A stretch of DNA of 64,000 bases from Aphanomyces cochlioides (lineage: Eukaryota; Oomycota; Saprolegniomycetes; Saprolegniales; Verrucalvaceae): positions 1,178,001 through 1,242,000 of the forward strand of contig JAHQRK010000002.1 of assembly GCA_019828595.1 (NCBI GenBank), given 5' to 3'. The notes below the pieces were generated by a model. It had not been told where the DNA came from. It did no database searches and worked only from the letters and a program-made list of their open reading frames with translations. Positions within the stretch are counted from its first letter, which is position 1; each line of letters opens with the position of its first letter. Below, piece after piece: positions 10,074-20,260 of the stretch. The position numbers and the translations under genes were made by a program.

Positions 10074-13000
10074 TTAGAGGGCTGGGAACTGGGAAAAGCT
10101 GCCGCGAAGAGGTTCGCCACGCGCGGGATCGGTGCGCGCGGACGCCTTTTGGAAGGTAAGCAAGATGGGTTTCGTGGCCGTTTTCAAAATGTGCATCGCG
10201 CTTTGGAAGCCCATGACGCGGATGTCCTCGCTGTTGATGGAGATCATGAGATCGCCTTGGGAGACGCGATGGCGCTGGCGAGTTGCATACGCCGCGCCTT
10301 CGTCTTTAACTTGGACGACCTCCATGTAGTTTTCCAGCCGCGGCGCGATCACGAGACCGAGAGGACCGTCTTCGTCTTGCCACGTGATTGAATATGTCGT
10401 AGCATTGGGATCGAGCATGCTGATGCGTCCCGACGGCACACCGTACGTGGATGGATCACTATTGCGGAAGCTGGGCGAGTTGCCCGCAAAGCTCGAGCCG
10501 GCAAAGCTCGCGGCACTGCCGCGGTCGTTGGGCGTCGGCTCCAGGCCAGGCTCGAGGCGACGGAAGCGCAACACACACGGCTTGGGCTCTTGACTGAGCA
10601 TGCGATTCACTTCGACTTGGGACTTTTGAAGGGTTGCTTTGTCATTGATGTGCGTGAGGAGATCGCCGCTGCGGACGTGCGTCGTCGGCGCATACCGCTG
10701 GTTGAGCACATTGCTCACGAATGGCATCTGGTACTCGATCGACATGCGGAAACTCACTTTGAGCGGCTCGTTCTTTCCCCACAAGACTTCAAACTCATTG
10801 TCGGCCAATTTATGCGCCGCTTCTTTGCCATTGCGCTCGAACTTCATCACGACCGGCTTTGGAATCGACGCCAGGTACTCCAATGTCTGCTTGAGCGATT
10901 CATGCGCGACCAACTCTTTCGTCCCGATCTGAAGCAGCAGATCGTTCACGCGCACGTGTTTGATGTCTGGGCATTGACTCAGTTGCAAGTGGATGCGACG
11001 GACGATCGGGAGGCCAGACACTTCGTCCTTGCCAAAGTAGAGACCCAGCATACCTTCCTTCCACTTGATTTCGTAGACTTCCTTGCTCTTGATGCCGTCC
11101 AAATCATCATCGTCATCAAAGGATTCAAATGAGATTTGGCGAGGGTAAAACGTCGGGATGTTGTTGGTCACAGGAGGCGGCAACGCAGGTGGCATCGCAT
11201 TGGCCGCAGCGGTGTTGGCCGCAGCGGCCTTGGCAGCAGCTTCGCGGGCCAAGTATTCTTCCTTTTCTTTTTGCGCAGCGGCAGCAGTAGCTGCAGCAAC
11301 TGCAGCAGCAGCTTCGGCTTCTCTTCGACGAGCGGCCGCTTCCTCAGCTTCACGTCTCAACTTTTCTTGACGTATACGCTCGGCTTCACGTGCCTTGCGT
11401 TCCTCTTCCTCGCGTTTCCTCTTGGCTTCCAATTTCAGTTTTACAAGGAGCTTCTTGGCCAAGAAGCCGCGAATTCGTGTTTGGATGATCACGATGCGTT
11501 TCTTCTCGCGCCTGAACCAGCGGCGAGCGATGGCGCCTCGCATGACGCGTTGAATGGCCAAGATGGATTTGTTGAGACGCTTGATGTTTTCACGATTGAG
11601 AGTTTCGTACGCCGAGTAGACAAGGAAAACTTTGGACAAACCGACTTGCATGGGAGGTCGGCCAGAGTCGTCAGTCAGCTTGTACGTTTTCGTCAAGTAT
11701 GGCACCATCGCAGTGACGGGCAACTTGAGCGGGCAGAGCGTTCGATACTGCCAGAGGAAGGTATCGTGAGGGAAGCGAATGGGATAGCCCGTGCGGGAGA
11801 TTTGAGCAGCTTGGACGATACCACTGCAGCGCAATTGTTCTAGGACACGCGGGTGGTCATATGCCGCTGGCTTGAGCAGATCGTTTGGCTTGATGCAGCG
11901 AATAAAATGGAGAGACGTCGCTTGGAGGACTTCGAGCATGTTGGCAAGTTGGTTCTTGAATTTCATCCCGACGGACGAGCTCATAATACCAGACGATCGA
12001 CGTGGACGATTTGGATCCACGTCCAGTGTTGGCGTCGCCAATTCCATGAGCAAATGGTAGTCCTGGAACATGGACTTGACGAATTCATCGGCAGATCCAC
12101 TGAGGAGTTGAATGGCTTCGTCGTGGACGTGGTCTTTGTTCTTTTCAATGAAGCCTTCCACGGTATATTCAACCGGGGCAGCGTAGTGATTTACAGTGAA
12201 GAGCTGTCGCCCTTGTTGCAACTTGGATGCCGAAAAACTTGGATGCTTGGCGAATGCATCATAGTACGAGCGAGCCAACGCAGAGTCCGTGCCACGGGGC
12301 AAAAGGCATTGCTGGTCGAGCAGTTTGAAGAGGCCGTTGCGGGCTTCAAACAAGTTCACGACAAGCATATTGTTGGGGAAATCAATGTCAGTCCATGGGA
12401 TTTGCTGCGCTTTGTACTCTTCTTGCTCCATCTCGAACACGTACTTGGTGAAAAGTTGTTGCAACTTCTCATTGGCAAAGTTGATGCAGAGCTGTTCGAG
12501 CGAGTTGACGGGGAAGATTTCAAAACCAAAGATATCGACAATACCAATGAAGCGGAGCGTTGGATCCGACTCTGGCGTGCTCGTGTCTTCATAGTTCATG
12601 CAATCGTTGATACGATCGACGAGCCAATCGAACAAACGAGCGTAGATAGTCTTGGCCACGACTTCTTTGCAATCCTCGGCTTGCTTGACGTCGAGAACAG
12701 CCGTCACGGAGTCACGACCAGCTTTAATAGAGCGCGTGCACAAATTCTTCTCCAAGTTTTCCCGAGTCACGCCGAGCAACGTACGCAAATAATCGACGGT
12801 CGTGGATTCCACTAAGCGGCATCCTTCTTCTTGGCCTGGGATTTTCTCAAAGCGAAGATTGCCTAAGTGGAGGACTGCTGCAACGAGTTGGAATACTGCC
12901 GCCTGCTCTTCTTCAGAAAGGCCGATGATACTCATCGCATGCTTGGTCTTTTGGAATTGTTCAGCGTCGTTGACACCATCGAGGCGTTCCATGCAACCGC

Positions 13001-13739
13001 TTTGGTTGAGGTACTTGAAGTCATCAAGCGATTTGAGCCCTAGGTCTTCGAGCATGTCGGCTGGACCACCCTTGATAAGCTCGTAGAAAATGTGGTAGTT
13101 GCGTTCTCCCTTGGCTTGGGAGACGAGACGGACACGTTCCAATAGATACGTCGAGATGGATGCTCCCAATAACACGCCTGTAGAGTTGAAGCCAAGGCGG
13201 ATAAATTTGCCGAATCGACTACTGTTGTTGTTGCGATTGGTACGCGCATTGCCGAATGCTTCGAGAATAGGATTCGACTCGAGGACGCGGTTTCGCACCG
13301 TATCGTGTTCAGCTGAGTTGTCATGGGTCGTTTCCATGGACACTGATGCCAAGTAATGCATCACAATCTTTGTCGTTTCTGTCTTGCCTGCGCCAGATTC
13401 CCCACTCACCAAAATGCTCTGGTTTGGCAATGCGTCCGACTCGACACCCGACCGTGTTCGATGCATATCACGGTACGCTTTATCCGCAGTCGTGTATACA
13501 TGGGGTGGCATCTTGTCAAGTTTCTCCCCAGCGGCTAGACGATTGCCATGGAGAATGTACGCTTTCTTCGTCTCGGGCGCGTACAGAGGCAGTCGTTCGA
13601 ACGGGTTGAGCGCAACGAGGATCGATCCTGTGGTTGTGTAGATGTGTTTCTTCGAAAAGCGGAGTTCGAGCGTCTTTTGGATCGAGCTTTCGTCCAAGTG
13701 GACGAGTTCTGTCAAGTCATTCACATCCTCGACCTCCAT
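10074..13739 (-). CDS. Unconventional myosin B with IQ neck and three PDZ-like domains
   Basis: Complete, intronless, 1221 residues. The motor domain starts almost at the N-terminus with no SH3-like segment. P-loop GESGAGKT at residues 113-120, switch I NRNNNSSRFGKF, switch II DIFGFEIF, LEQLCINFANEKLQQLF and the converter motif GLSKVFLVY are all present, so ATPase activity is expected. Two or three IQ motifs follow (IQRVMRGAIARRWFR, IQTRIRGFLAKKL). Next comes a charged, then Ala-rich, predicted helix (residues about 745-840). Three PDZ-like repeats end the protein: YEIKWKEGMLGLYFG, FEVLWGKNEPLKVSF with GDLLTHIN, and YSITWQDEDGPLGLV with GDLMISIN. PDZ tails suggest cargo or membrane-scaffold binding. 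The gene is head-to-head with myosin C across a 2.6-kb repeat-bearing gap. Confidence 0.96.
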   Translation of the reverse strand: MEVEDVNDLTELVHLDESSIQKTLELRFSKKHIYTTTGSILVALNPFERLPLYAPETKKAYILHGNRLAAGEKLDKMPPHVYTTADKAYRDMHRTRSGVESDALPNQSILVSGESGAGKTETTKIVMHYLASVSMETTHDNSAEHDTVRNRVLESNPILEAFGNARTNRNNNSSRFGKFIRLGFNSTGVLLGASISTYLLERVRLVSQAKGERNYHIFYELIKGGPADMLEDLGLKSLDDFKYLNQSGCMERLDGVNDAEQFQKTKHAMSIIGLSEEEQAAVFQLVAAVLHLGNLRFEKIPGQEEGCRLVESTTVDYLRTLLGVTRENLEKNLCTRSIKAGRDSVTAVLDVKQAEDCKEVVAKTIYARLFDWLVDRINDCMNYEDTSTPESDPTLRFIGIVDIFGFEIFPVNSLEQLCINFANEKLQQLFTKYVFEMEQEEYKAQQIPWTDIDFPNNMLVVNLFEARNGLFKLLDQQCLLPRGTDSALARSYYDAFAKHPSFSASKLQQGRQLFTVNHYAAPVEYTVEGFIEKNKDHVHDEAIQLLSGSADEFVKSMFQDYHLLMELATPTLDVDPNRPRRSSGIMSSSVGMKFKNQLANMLEVLQATSLHFIRCIKPNDLLKPAAYDHPRVLEQLRCSGIVQAAQISRTGYPIRFPHDTFLWQYRTLCPLKLPVTAMVPYLTKTYKLTDDSGRPPMQVGLSKVFLVYSAYETLNRENIKRLNKSILAIQRVMRGAIARRWFRREKKRIVIIQTRIRGFLAKKLLVKLKLEAKRKREEEERKAREAERIRQEKLRREAEEAAARRREAEAAAAVAAATAAAAQKEKEEYLAREAAAKAAAANTAAANAMPPALPPPVTNNIPTFYPRQISFESFDDDDDLDGIKSKEVYEIKWKEGMLGLYFGKDEVSGLPIVRRIHLQLSQCPDIKHVRVNDLLLQIGTKELVAHESLKQTLEYLASIPKPVVMKFERNGKEAAHKLADNEFEVLWGKNEPLKVSFRMSIEYQMPFVSNVLNQRYAPTTHVRSGDLLTHINDKATLQKSQVEVNRMLSQEPKPCVLRFRRLEPGLEPTPNDRGSAASFAGSSFAGNSPSFRNSDPSTYGVPSGRISMLDPNATTYSITWQDEDGPLGLVIAPRLENYMEVVQVKDEGAAYATRQRHRVSQGDLMISINSEDIRVMGFQSAMHILKTATKPILLTFQKASARTDPARGEPLRGSFSQFPAL

Positions 13740-14109
13740 GGCGGCAGCGGCGCTGTTTCACGACAAAGCGAAATATGTAATGTCTTATGGCGCATGAACT
13801 CCATGGCGCCCCGGTTGAGTGCTTGTGATTTCCAAAAATTATTTAAATTAAAAAACACAAAAAACAAAATTAGAATCTAACACTATTAGCAAAATTTAAT
13901 ATATTATCTGAATATTTGTATATTTGGACAATTATATTTATTAATGATTTATAGAATGAAATGGATAATTCTTTTTATACATATTCAACCTCTAGTAGTG
14001 ATTTATCTTGAATTTTGTATACCTGTATGCAATTCTTTTCAGCTTGATTTATTGAAATTTCAATGAATTTTAATTCACATTACGTTGTTTTCTAACATGT
14101 TATTTAACA

Positions 14110-14851
14110 GTTAATAACGTTAAAAACATTTTTAACACGTTTTCTCAGAAAATATTTAACAGGTGTTAAAAACCTCTATCCGGAAAGAAGCCAGTGCAGC
14201 AAATGTCAAGTCGTGTCTGCGTGTGGATTGAACTCACTGCATTTCATTGCCAATTCATGCTTTGTGAGAGGATCCATGGCATAGCGAAATGGCTCGGTTG
14301 ACGGGTTTCAAGACACATGTCGACAATATGAGAGGAAGGACAGATGTTAGTGCTGCCTCCGTGACTTGCAAAATATCCTGTCCGATAGCAACATCGACAA
14401 ACGAGACAATTTGTTTATCAATAGCACGATAGAGAGTAAGACATTTAAACTTATGCTGAGGAGAGCACGAATATCATAGACACCGCTTAGCCAAGAGCAT
14501 TAGGGTGGCCGTTTTGGTTTGACCTCGTTTTTGTAAACAAAGTCCAAAGTTCTCTTGAAGGACGCCCAGGAAATCCTTGTTCTGAAGGATGGAGGCCATG
14601 ATGGTCATGGATCAATGGGACGTATGTGTCTGCAGACATTTGCTTGCTGCGTTCTCTTTTGCGAACTGTAGTCTGACCCAAAGTCGCCCCACAGTTCGTC
14701 AAAGAGCACTTGCAATGTTCACAATCCTGTGCACTGGTGTACCACATAATGATATCCGTACAGAGATCCAGACAAAAGTTAAAAACATTTCTAACACATA
14801 CTGAGTATCTAACACGTTCTTAACATATTTCATGTTAAAAAAGTTATTAAC
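14110..14851. mobile_element. Putative non-autonomous element with TTAAC-rich inverted ends
   Basis: GTTAATAAC at 14110-14118 is reverse-complemented at 14843-14851. Both ends then carry about 60 bp of related TTAAC/GTTAA-rich sequence with further imperfect matches. No transposase lies inside. Target duplications were not resolved, so the element type is open. Confidence 0.35.
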
Positions 14852-14924
14852 AAATCAGCAACTCTAGTAATCACCCATGTCTAGATGAGATAAAGACAAA
14901 CGATGTGTACCTTTCATCTTGTTC

Positions 14925-15133
14925 GTACGAAAATTTCGTAGTGAGTGCTGGATTTAGATAAACCAAACACAGCGTACGAAAATTTCGTAATGAGTGCTGG
15001 ATTTAGATAAACCAAAGACATTTAATGTGAACCAAACACATTAAATGTGTTTGGTTGATCTAAATCCAGCACTCACATCGTAACCAAACACATTAAATGT
15101 GTTTGGTTGATCTAAATCCAGCACTCACATCGT
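14925..15133. repeat. Array of two direct and two inverted repeat units
   Basis: A 49-bp unit (GTACGAAAATTTCGTA then TGAGTGCTGGATTTAGATAA) occurs at 14925 and 14974. After it, a 52-bp unit in reverse orientation (TTGGTTGATCTAAATCCAGC then ACTCACATCGT) occurs twice, at 15030-15081 and 15082-15133. Each reverse unit begins with the near-palindrome AACCAAACACATT/AAATGTGTTTGGTT. The array could fold into a long hairpin. Confidence 0.8.
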
Positions 15134-16338
15134 TCCCAAGAGCTTTTGAGTCCGGGAGCTTATTACTCGAATTATGTCCGTAATTCCTAAAAAAAATCCA
15201 GTTCAGCAGCAAATGATTGGGGGTGTCATTTTGTGTGTGTTTATTCTCAGGAGCTCTTCATGGAATGCACAATACAGCAGCATGAGGTTTACAATAAAAT
15301 GGCTCAGTTCATAGATGGAATAACGGGACATCCGCACTTTCGAGTGAGGAGCTGTAGAATTCGTTGCGATCCAGCTTATTTTTCAACGAGATGGAATAAT
15401 ACGAACACATGATGTGAGAAACTTAGTGTGGAGGTCACAAGTGCAAGCCCAATTGATGAGAGGTGCACTAACAACTTGAAAGTGTATTAAAGTCTGAATT
15501 GTCTAAGCTTTATTGTGATAACTTCAGGTGGCTTGTCGAGGATAAACACAAAATCGATAAACATTCAAATCATAAAATTACTCCATAAACTAATTAAATA
15601 TTCGTTCTTGCAGGCAATGATTTATCCATTTCATATCAGTCCAAAAATCCACTTGGGGCAGCCTGATCTGGAATATTCCCTTCTATGGATATGACATCGC
15701 ACTCCTCAGGTCACCCCCTGACAAGCTATGGAGATGCTGCACTCGGCTCTTCGATGCACGTCTACATTGTATTCACGCGATCACGCTCGAGTGGAGTAAA
15801 ATATCGACACGCATCATTGGAATGAGTCAAAGCCCAGATCTTCCTACAAGGCGATCCGGGGCGCTGTGGTCTTGTTGTGGGTTGGACACAAAGCGTCACA
15901 ATCTTTCCACACTGCTCGAAGCCGCGAACAAGTCGTTCCATATTCACGCCGCCTCGCTTTCATGACGCATCGTGGCCGACACGTTGTAAAAACAGCCTCG
16001 TTGTCCTAGCCCTTCGAACGAGTACAATTTTGACCTCATTCGAGCCGCTGCTCCTGAATTCCTGCATTTTGCTCGTAAAACTTTCACAGCCTTTCATCGA
16101 CTCCGTGACAAACGCGCTTGGAACTTGTCGAGCCTTGGATCTTCCAAAAACGAGTCCATCTTTCGTTCGTTTGATGCCATGATCGTCAATTCTTGACCAG
16201 AGTGTGGCAGAAAGGCAGACGGGCTACAACCCGTCGACATGATTTTCGACCAATCAGATTGCATTATTGGTACTCTTCAGTGGGATTTTTCCCATTCGGT
16301 CGTAATGAAATAAGGAAAATTCCCCTCGAGACGTACTC

Positions 16339-19300
16339 ATGGGATATTTGTATGGAGCCGAGTCAAAAATCGACGACGTCATTACGATGATGAGCAAGAA
16401 GAAGGTGGCGGCCAAGAAGTCGACGACCGTGGAGGACTTGACGCTGCTTGTGACGCTCGATGAGATCACGATCCTGAAAGCTCTCCAAGCTCGCTTCAAG
16501 CAGAGCTTCATCTACACGAGCACGGGCTCGATCTTGCTTGCAATCAATCCATTTCGACCGATCGACCATTTGTACAGTCCAGACGTCCAACAGGAATACA
16601 TCGACCATGGCTATCGTCGCATGATGGGAGAGAAGCTCGAGAAGATGCCACCCCACGTATATGCAGTCGCGGACACGGCCTTTCGCGATATGAACCGAGA
16701 TATGTGGGTTCGACCAGACAACCCAAATACAAACGTCGTGTTCCAAGCCGCCGAGCCCGAGTCCATGCCGATGGTCTCTTCCAACCAGAGTATTCTAGTG
16801 AGTGGTGAAAGTGGTGCCGGCAAGACAGAGACTGCCAAGATTATCATGCACTACCTCGGTTCGGTCTCGATGGCCACTGCACACGACGGACATGCCAAAG
16901 ACCACATTCGCAGTCGCGTTCTTGAGTCCAATCCCATCTTGGAAGCGTTTGGCAATGCAAGAACGAATCGCAACAACAACAGTAGTCGCTTTGGCAAATT
17001 TATTCGCCTTGGCTTTGACCCAGCAGGCTCGCTACTTGGTGCGTCCATCTTGACCTATTTATTGGAACGCGTCCGACTTGTCTCGCAAGCTCCTGGGGAA
17101 CGCAACTACCACATCTTTTACGAACTCCTCTCGAGTCCCGAGGACGCTCGCGCTTATGGTCTTGGCTCCATGGAGAGCTACAATTACGTGAATAAATCTG
17201 GCTGCTTTGTCCGTCTCGACGGCGTGGACGACAAAGTCAGCTTTGCGGCCACCCGCCACGCCATGACTACAATGGGAATGTCTCCTGAAGAGCAAAACAG
17301 CGTTCTCCAACTCGTGGCAGCGATTTTGCACCTTGGAAATGTCCAATTCGACGCGATTCCAGGCGACAGCGGCGGATCTGTCATCCGTCCATCGACAGTC
17401 GCTGCACTAGAACAAGCTGCAAAACTCCTTGGTGTCGATGCGGCCACGTTGGAGAAGAGTTTATGCTCCAAGGACATCCAAGCTGGTTTTGACCAAGTCA
17501 CAGTCCTCCTGAGCCCTGACAAGGCTGAAATTACCCGCGACGTCGTCGCCAAGACCATGTACGCCGAACTTTTTGACTGGCTCGTCGCGCGTATCAACGA
17601 GTCGATCCAGTACACGCCACAAGACCCCGCCGCGGACAGATTCATCGGCGTGGTGGACATTTTCGGCTTTGAAATCTTTGAAACCAACTCGCTCGAGCAA
17701 TTGTGCATCAACTTTGCCAACGAGAAGCTGCAGCAACTCTTTAGCCAGTTCGTCTTTGAGAAAGAGCAAGAAGAGTACATCCGTGAAGCCATTCCGTGGG
17801 AATTCGTCGAATATCCCAACAACGACGCTTGCGTCGCTCTCTTTGAGGCGCGCCGTGGCGGCCTTTTGCCTGTCCTTGACGAAGAATCGCGTCTCCCTTC
17901 TGGCAATGACCAACACTTGGTTCAGACATACTACGACATGTTGTCCAAGCACCCTCACTTCAATGTGTCGCCGCTCCAAAAGAAGATTTTGCATTTTCAA
18001 ATCGTCCACTACGCTGGCTCCGTCACGTACGTCGGCGAAGGTTTCTGCGAGAAGAACAAGGATCATGCGCACGCGGACGCGTTGAGTTTCTTTTCGGGAT
18101 CGACGTTTCCACTCTACCAAAGCATGTTCAAGCCATTGCCAGAGGGGCCGCTGTCCTCACCAGCCAACAGACCGTTGTCCTCACCAGCCAATCGACCGCT
18201 GTCGTCGCCGGCGCATCGATCCAAGCAAGCATCCACGGTGGTGTCGAAATTCCGCGCGCAGTTGACGTCGCTTCTGTCACTTCTCCACACGACCGAGCCG
18301 CATTTCATCCGCTGCGTCAAGCCCAACGACAGCGCTTCGTCGGAAATCTTTGACGAAACGCGCGTGACGGAACAACTGCGCTGCTCGGGTGTCTTGGAAG
18401 CGGCAAAAATCTCTCGCACGGGCTATCCGCTTCGCTTCTCGCATGCAGCCTTTGTCCACTCGTACATCTGCCTCTGCCCTGGTGTCCGTGCCGACCCGAC
18501 GTCGATGCGCAAATCCGCGCAAGATATCATCAACGTCTTCCGAGCTGGCACGTTCATGCAACCTGCGAACGAACCGCCGATTCTCTTTGCCGACGAAGGC
18601 CGCGAGCCATTCCAACTCGGTTTGACCAAAGTCTTTATGGTCCTCAGCGTCTACGAACAACTCAATGCCGTCCGCGAGACGCTCTTTGGCGCGTCGGTCC
18701 TTGACATCCAGCGAGTTATTCGAGGCTGGCTTGCCCGAGTTCATTACCGTCGATGCTACGCTGCGATTCTCAAAATTCAGTCGACGTTCCGCATGAGCGT
18801 CATCCGTCGTGCGTTCTTGCAACTCCGTCAGTCGATGATTCTCGTGCAGAAAATCGTGCGTGGCTGTTTGGCTCGCATCAAATACATCCGATGGAAACAA
18901 AACCGCGCTGCGATTCGCATTCAATCGATGATCCGATGCTTCCTCGCCCGTCGAATTGTCAACCACAAGCGTGTGCACAAGGCTCTCCGCCCAGTCGTGT
19001 CGGAACTCGAGAGCGTCTTGGAATACTCCAAGCAAATGGAGCTCAAGCAAGAACAGCAGCAACAAAAGCAGCAGCAGCAGGCAGCCTACGCACAGCAAGA
19101 CATGCGCGGACGTGGCAACTCTGTCCGGACAGTCCGTCTCGACGAATTCAGCGAAGACTCGGACAGCGATTTTGACGACGATGGGATTCTCATGGGTGAT
19201 CACAATGGCTACGCCGCGGCTCCTCCTCCTCGCCGCTTCTCCAATGCTGCAAATGATACATACGAAGTCGAAGCGATCGGACAACTTGGTGTCTGCTTTG

Positions 19301-20145
19301 AAGCGCATGATGGCCGATACACTGTGCACAAAGTCCACGCCACAATCAGTCAATGCGTTGACATCAGCTCCATCAATGTCGGCGACGTCCTCGTGGCGAT
19401 CAATGGCCAACCCGTGCGATCGATCCAATTGCCACTGATGCTTCAAACATCCCACGACAAGTCGCTGCTCTTCCATCCACCAGTGGAGCGAAGGACAACC
19501 TTCCGCTTCCATCGCTCCAAGCAAGTGATCCCCAAGACCACGTCAGCTCTCTCGTCCAACAAAGCGTTTGACGTGCTCTGGGACGACTCGCGCACGCTCG
19601 GTGTTTCCCTTCGCAAGCATCCTCAGCTGAATGTCCCCCAAGTGGGTCAAATCGCCCACTACGAGAACCCAGGCATGGTCAATCTCCACGAAGGCGACAT
19701 CCTCATTGCGCTCAACGGTCTCGACATTCGGCGCATGGAATTCAGCATGATCCTCGACTTGATGAAAGAGGCCGTGCGACCGATCGTGCTCACGTTTGAG
19801 TCGAGCGTCACAACTTATTCCAGTTCGTCCATCTCGCTTCTTGACGGTTCGTTCCTCTTCCATGTCATTTGGGACGATGGCAATCTCGGCGTTGCATTGA
19901 AAAAGCCGACGGGCGGCGAGTCCGTCTACCCAAAAGTCATCCACGTCAACATGAAGGAACATTTCATGCAAAGACGCGCCATGCGCAACGAAGTCAAGAT
20001 CTCAAGAGGCGACAGGCTGGTCAAGATCAACCACCAGAGAATTCGCCACACGCCATACGCATCGATCCTCGAGCAACTTCGCGATGGCCCCAAGCCTGTC
20101 ATCCTGACATTCCAAAAGCGAAAGAAGACCAAGCAAGCAGCATAG
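16339..20145 (+). CDS. Unconventional myosin C with IQ neck and three PDZ-like domains
   Basis: Complete, intronless, 1268 residues. The frame starts at ATG 16339; a later in-frame Met precedes SKKKVAAKKST. P-loop GESGAGKT is at residues 156-163, with switch I NRNNNSSRFGKF, switch II DIFGFEIF and actin-contact sequence LLHTTEPHFIRCVKPND. Loop 2, just before it, carries three copies of RPLSSPAN-like octapeptide. About four IQ motifs follow the converter (IQRVIRGWLARV, IQSTFRMSVIRR, VQKIVRGCLARI, IQSMIRCFLARR). Then come a Gln-rich stretch and an acidic linker, and three PDZ-like repeats (GDVLVAINGQPV, GDILIALNGLDI, GDRLVKINHQRI). It is a paralogue of myosins A and B, with more IQ sites and a different loop 2, suggesting a longer lever arm. 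Confidence 0.96.
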   Translation: MGYLYGAESKIDDVITMMSKKKVAAKKSTTVEDLTLLVTLDEITILKALQARFKQSFIYTSTGSILLAINPFRPIDHLYSPDVQQEYIDHGYRRMMGEKLEKMPPHVYAVADTAFRDMNRDMWVRPDNPNTNVVFQAAEPESMPMVSSNQSILVSGESGAGKTETAKIIMHYLGSVSMATAHDGHAKDHIRSRVLESNPILEAFGNARTNRNNNSSRFGKFIRLGFDPAGSLLGASILTYLLERVRLVSQAPGERNYHIFYELLSSPEDARAYGLGSMESYNYVNKSGCFVRLDGVDDKVSFAATRHAMTTMGMSPEEQNSVLQLVAAILHLGNVQFDAIPGDSGGSVIRPSTVAALEQAAKLLGVDAATLEKSLCSKDIQAGFDQVTVLLSPDKAEITRDVVAKTMYAELFDWLVARINESIQYTPQDPAADRFIGVVDIFGFEIFETNSLEQLCINFANEKLQQLFSQFVFEKEQEEYIREAIPWEFVEYPNNDACVALFEARRGGLLPVLDEESRLPSGNDQHLVQTYYDMLSKHPHFNVSPLQKKILHFQIVHYAGSVTYVGEGFCEKNKDHAHADALSFFSGSTFPLYQSMFKPLPEGPLSSPANRPLSSPANRPLSSPAHRSKQASTVVSKFRAQLTSLLSLLHTTEPHFIRCVKPNDSASSEIFDETRVTEQLRCSGVLEAAKISRTGYPLRFSHAAFVHSYICLCPGVRADPTSMRKSAQDIINVFRAGTFMQPANEPPILFADEGREPFQLGLTKVFMVLSVYEQLNAVRETLFGASVLDIQRVIRGWLARVHYRRCYAAILKIQSTFRMSVIRRAFLQLRQSMILVQKIVRGCLARIKYIRWKQNRAAIRIQSMIRCFLARRIVNHKRVHKALRPVVSELESVLEYSKQMELKQEQQQQKQQQQAAYAQQDMRGRGNSVRTVRLDEFSEDSDSDFDDDGILMGDHNGYAAAPPPRRFSNAANDTYEVEAIGQLGVCFEAHDGRYTVHKVHATISQCVDISSINVGDVLVAINGQPVRSIQLPLMLQTSHDKSLLFHPPVERRTTFRFHRSKQVIPKTTSALSSNKAFDVLWDDSRTLGVSLRKHPQLNVPQVGQIAHYENPGMVNLHEGDILIALNGLDIRRMEFSMILDLMKEAVRPIVLTFESSVTTYSSSSISLLDGSFLFHVIWDDGNLGVALKKPTGGESVYPKVIHVNMKEHFMQRRAMRNEVKISRGDRLVKINHQRIRHTPYASILEQLRDGPKPVILTFQKRKKTKQAA

Positions 20146-20260
20146 ATAGAACAACACAGCACGACTAGTTAACGTGTGTTTGGTATGACAACTTAAATAC
20201 TGGCGACGATCTTGTCTTGGAAAGCACGTGCTAGAGGAGGCGCAAGGAGACGACGGCGCT

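Larger units (their letters stand above)
13740..16338. other. Divergent intergenic region between myosins B and C
   Basis: 2.6 kb, AT-rich at about 13840-14180. It contains the TTAAC-rich element (14110-14851) and the direct/inverted repeat array (14925-15133). Near 16020-16192 a plus-strand frame (FDLIRAAAPEFLHFARKTF) of about 57 codons reads like protein but has no start I can find; it may be a gene fragment. Promoters of both myosins should lie at the two ends. Confidence 0.5.

Noticed and set aside
11853..12815. 320-codon plus-strand frame
   Set aside because: Antisense to the myosin B motor domain.
18277..19524. 415-codon minus-strand frame
   Set aside because: Antisense to the myosin C coding sequence, where conserved IQ and PDZ motifs are read on plus.
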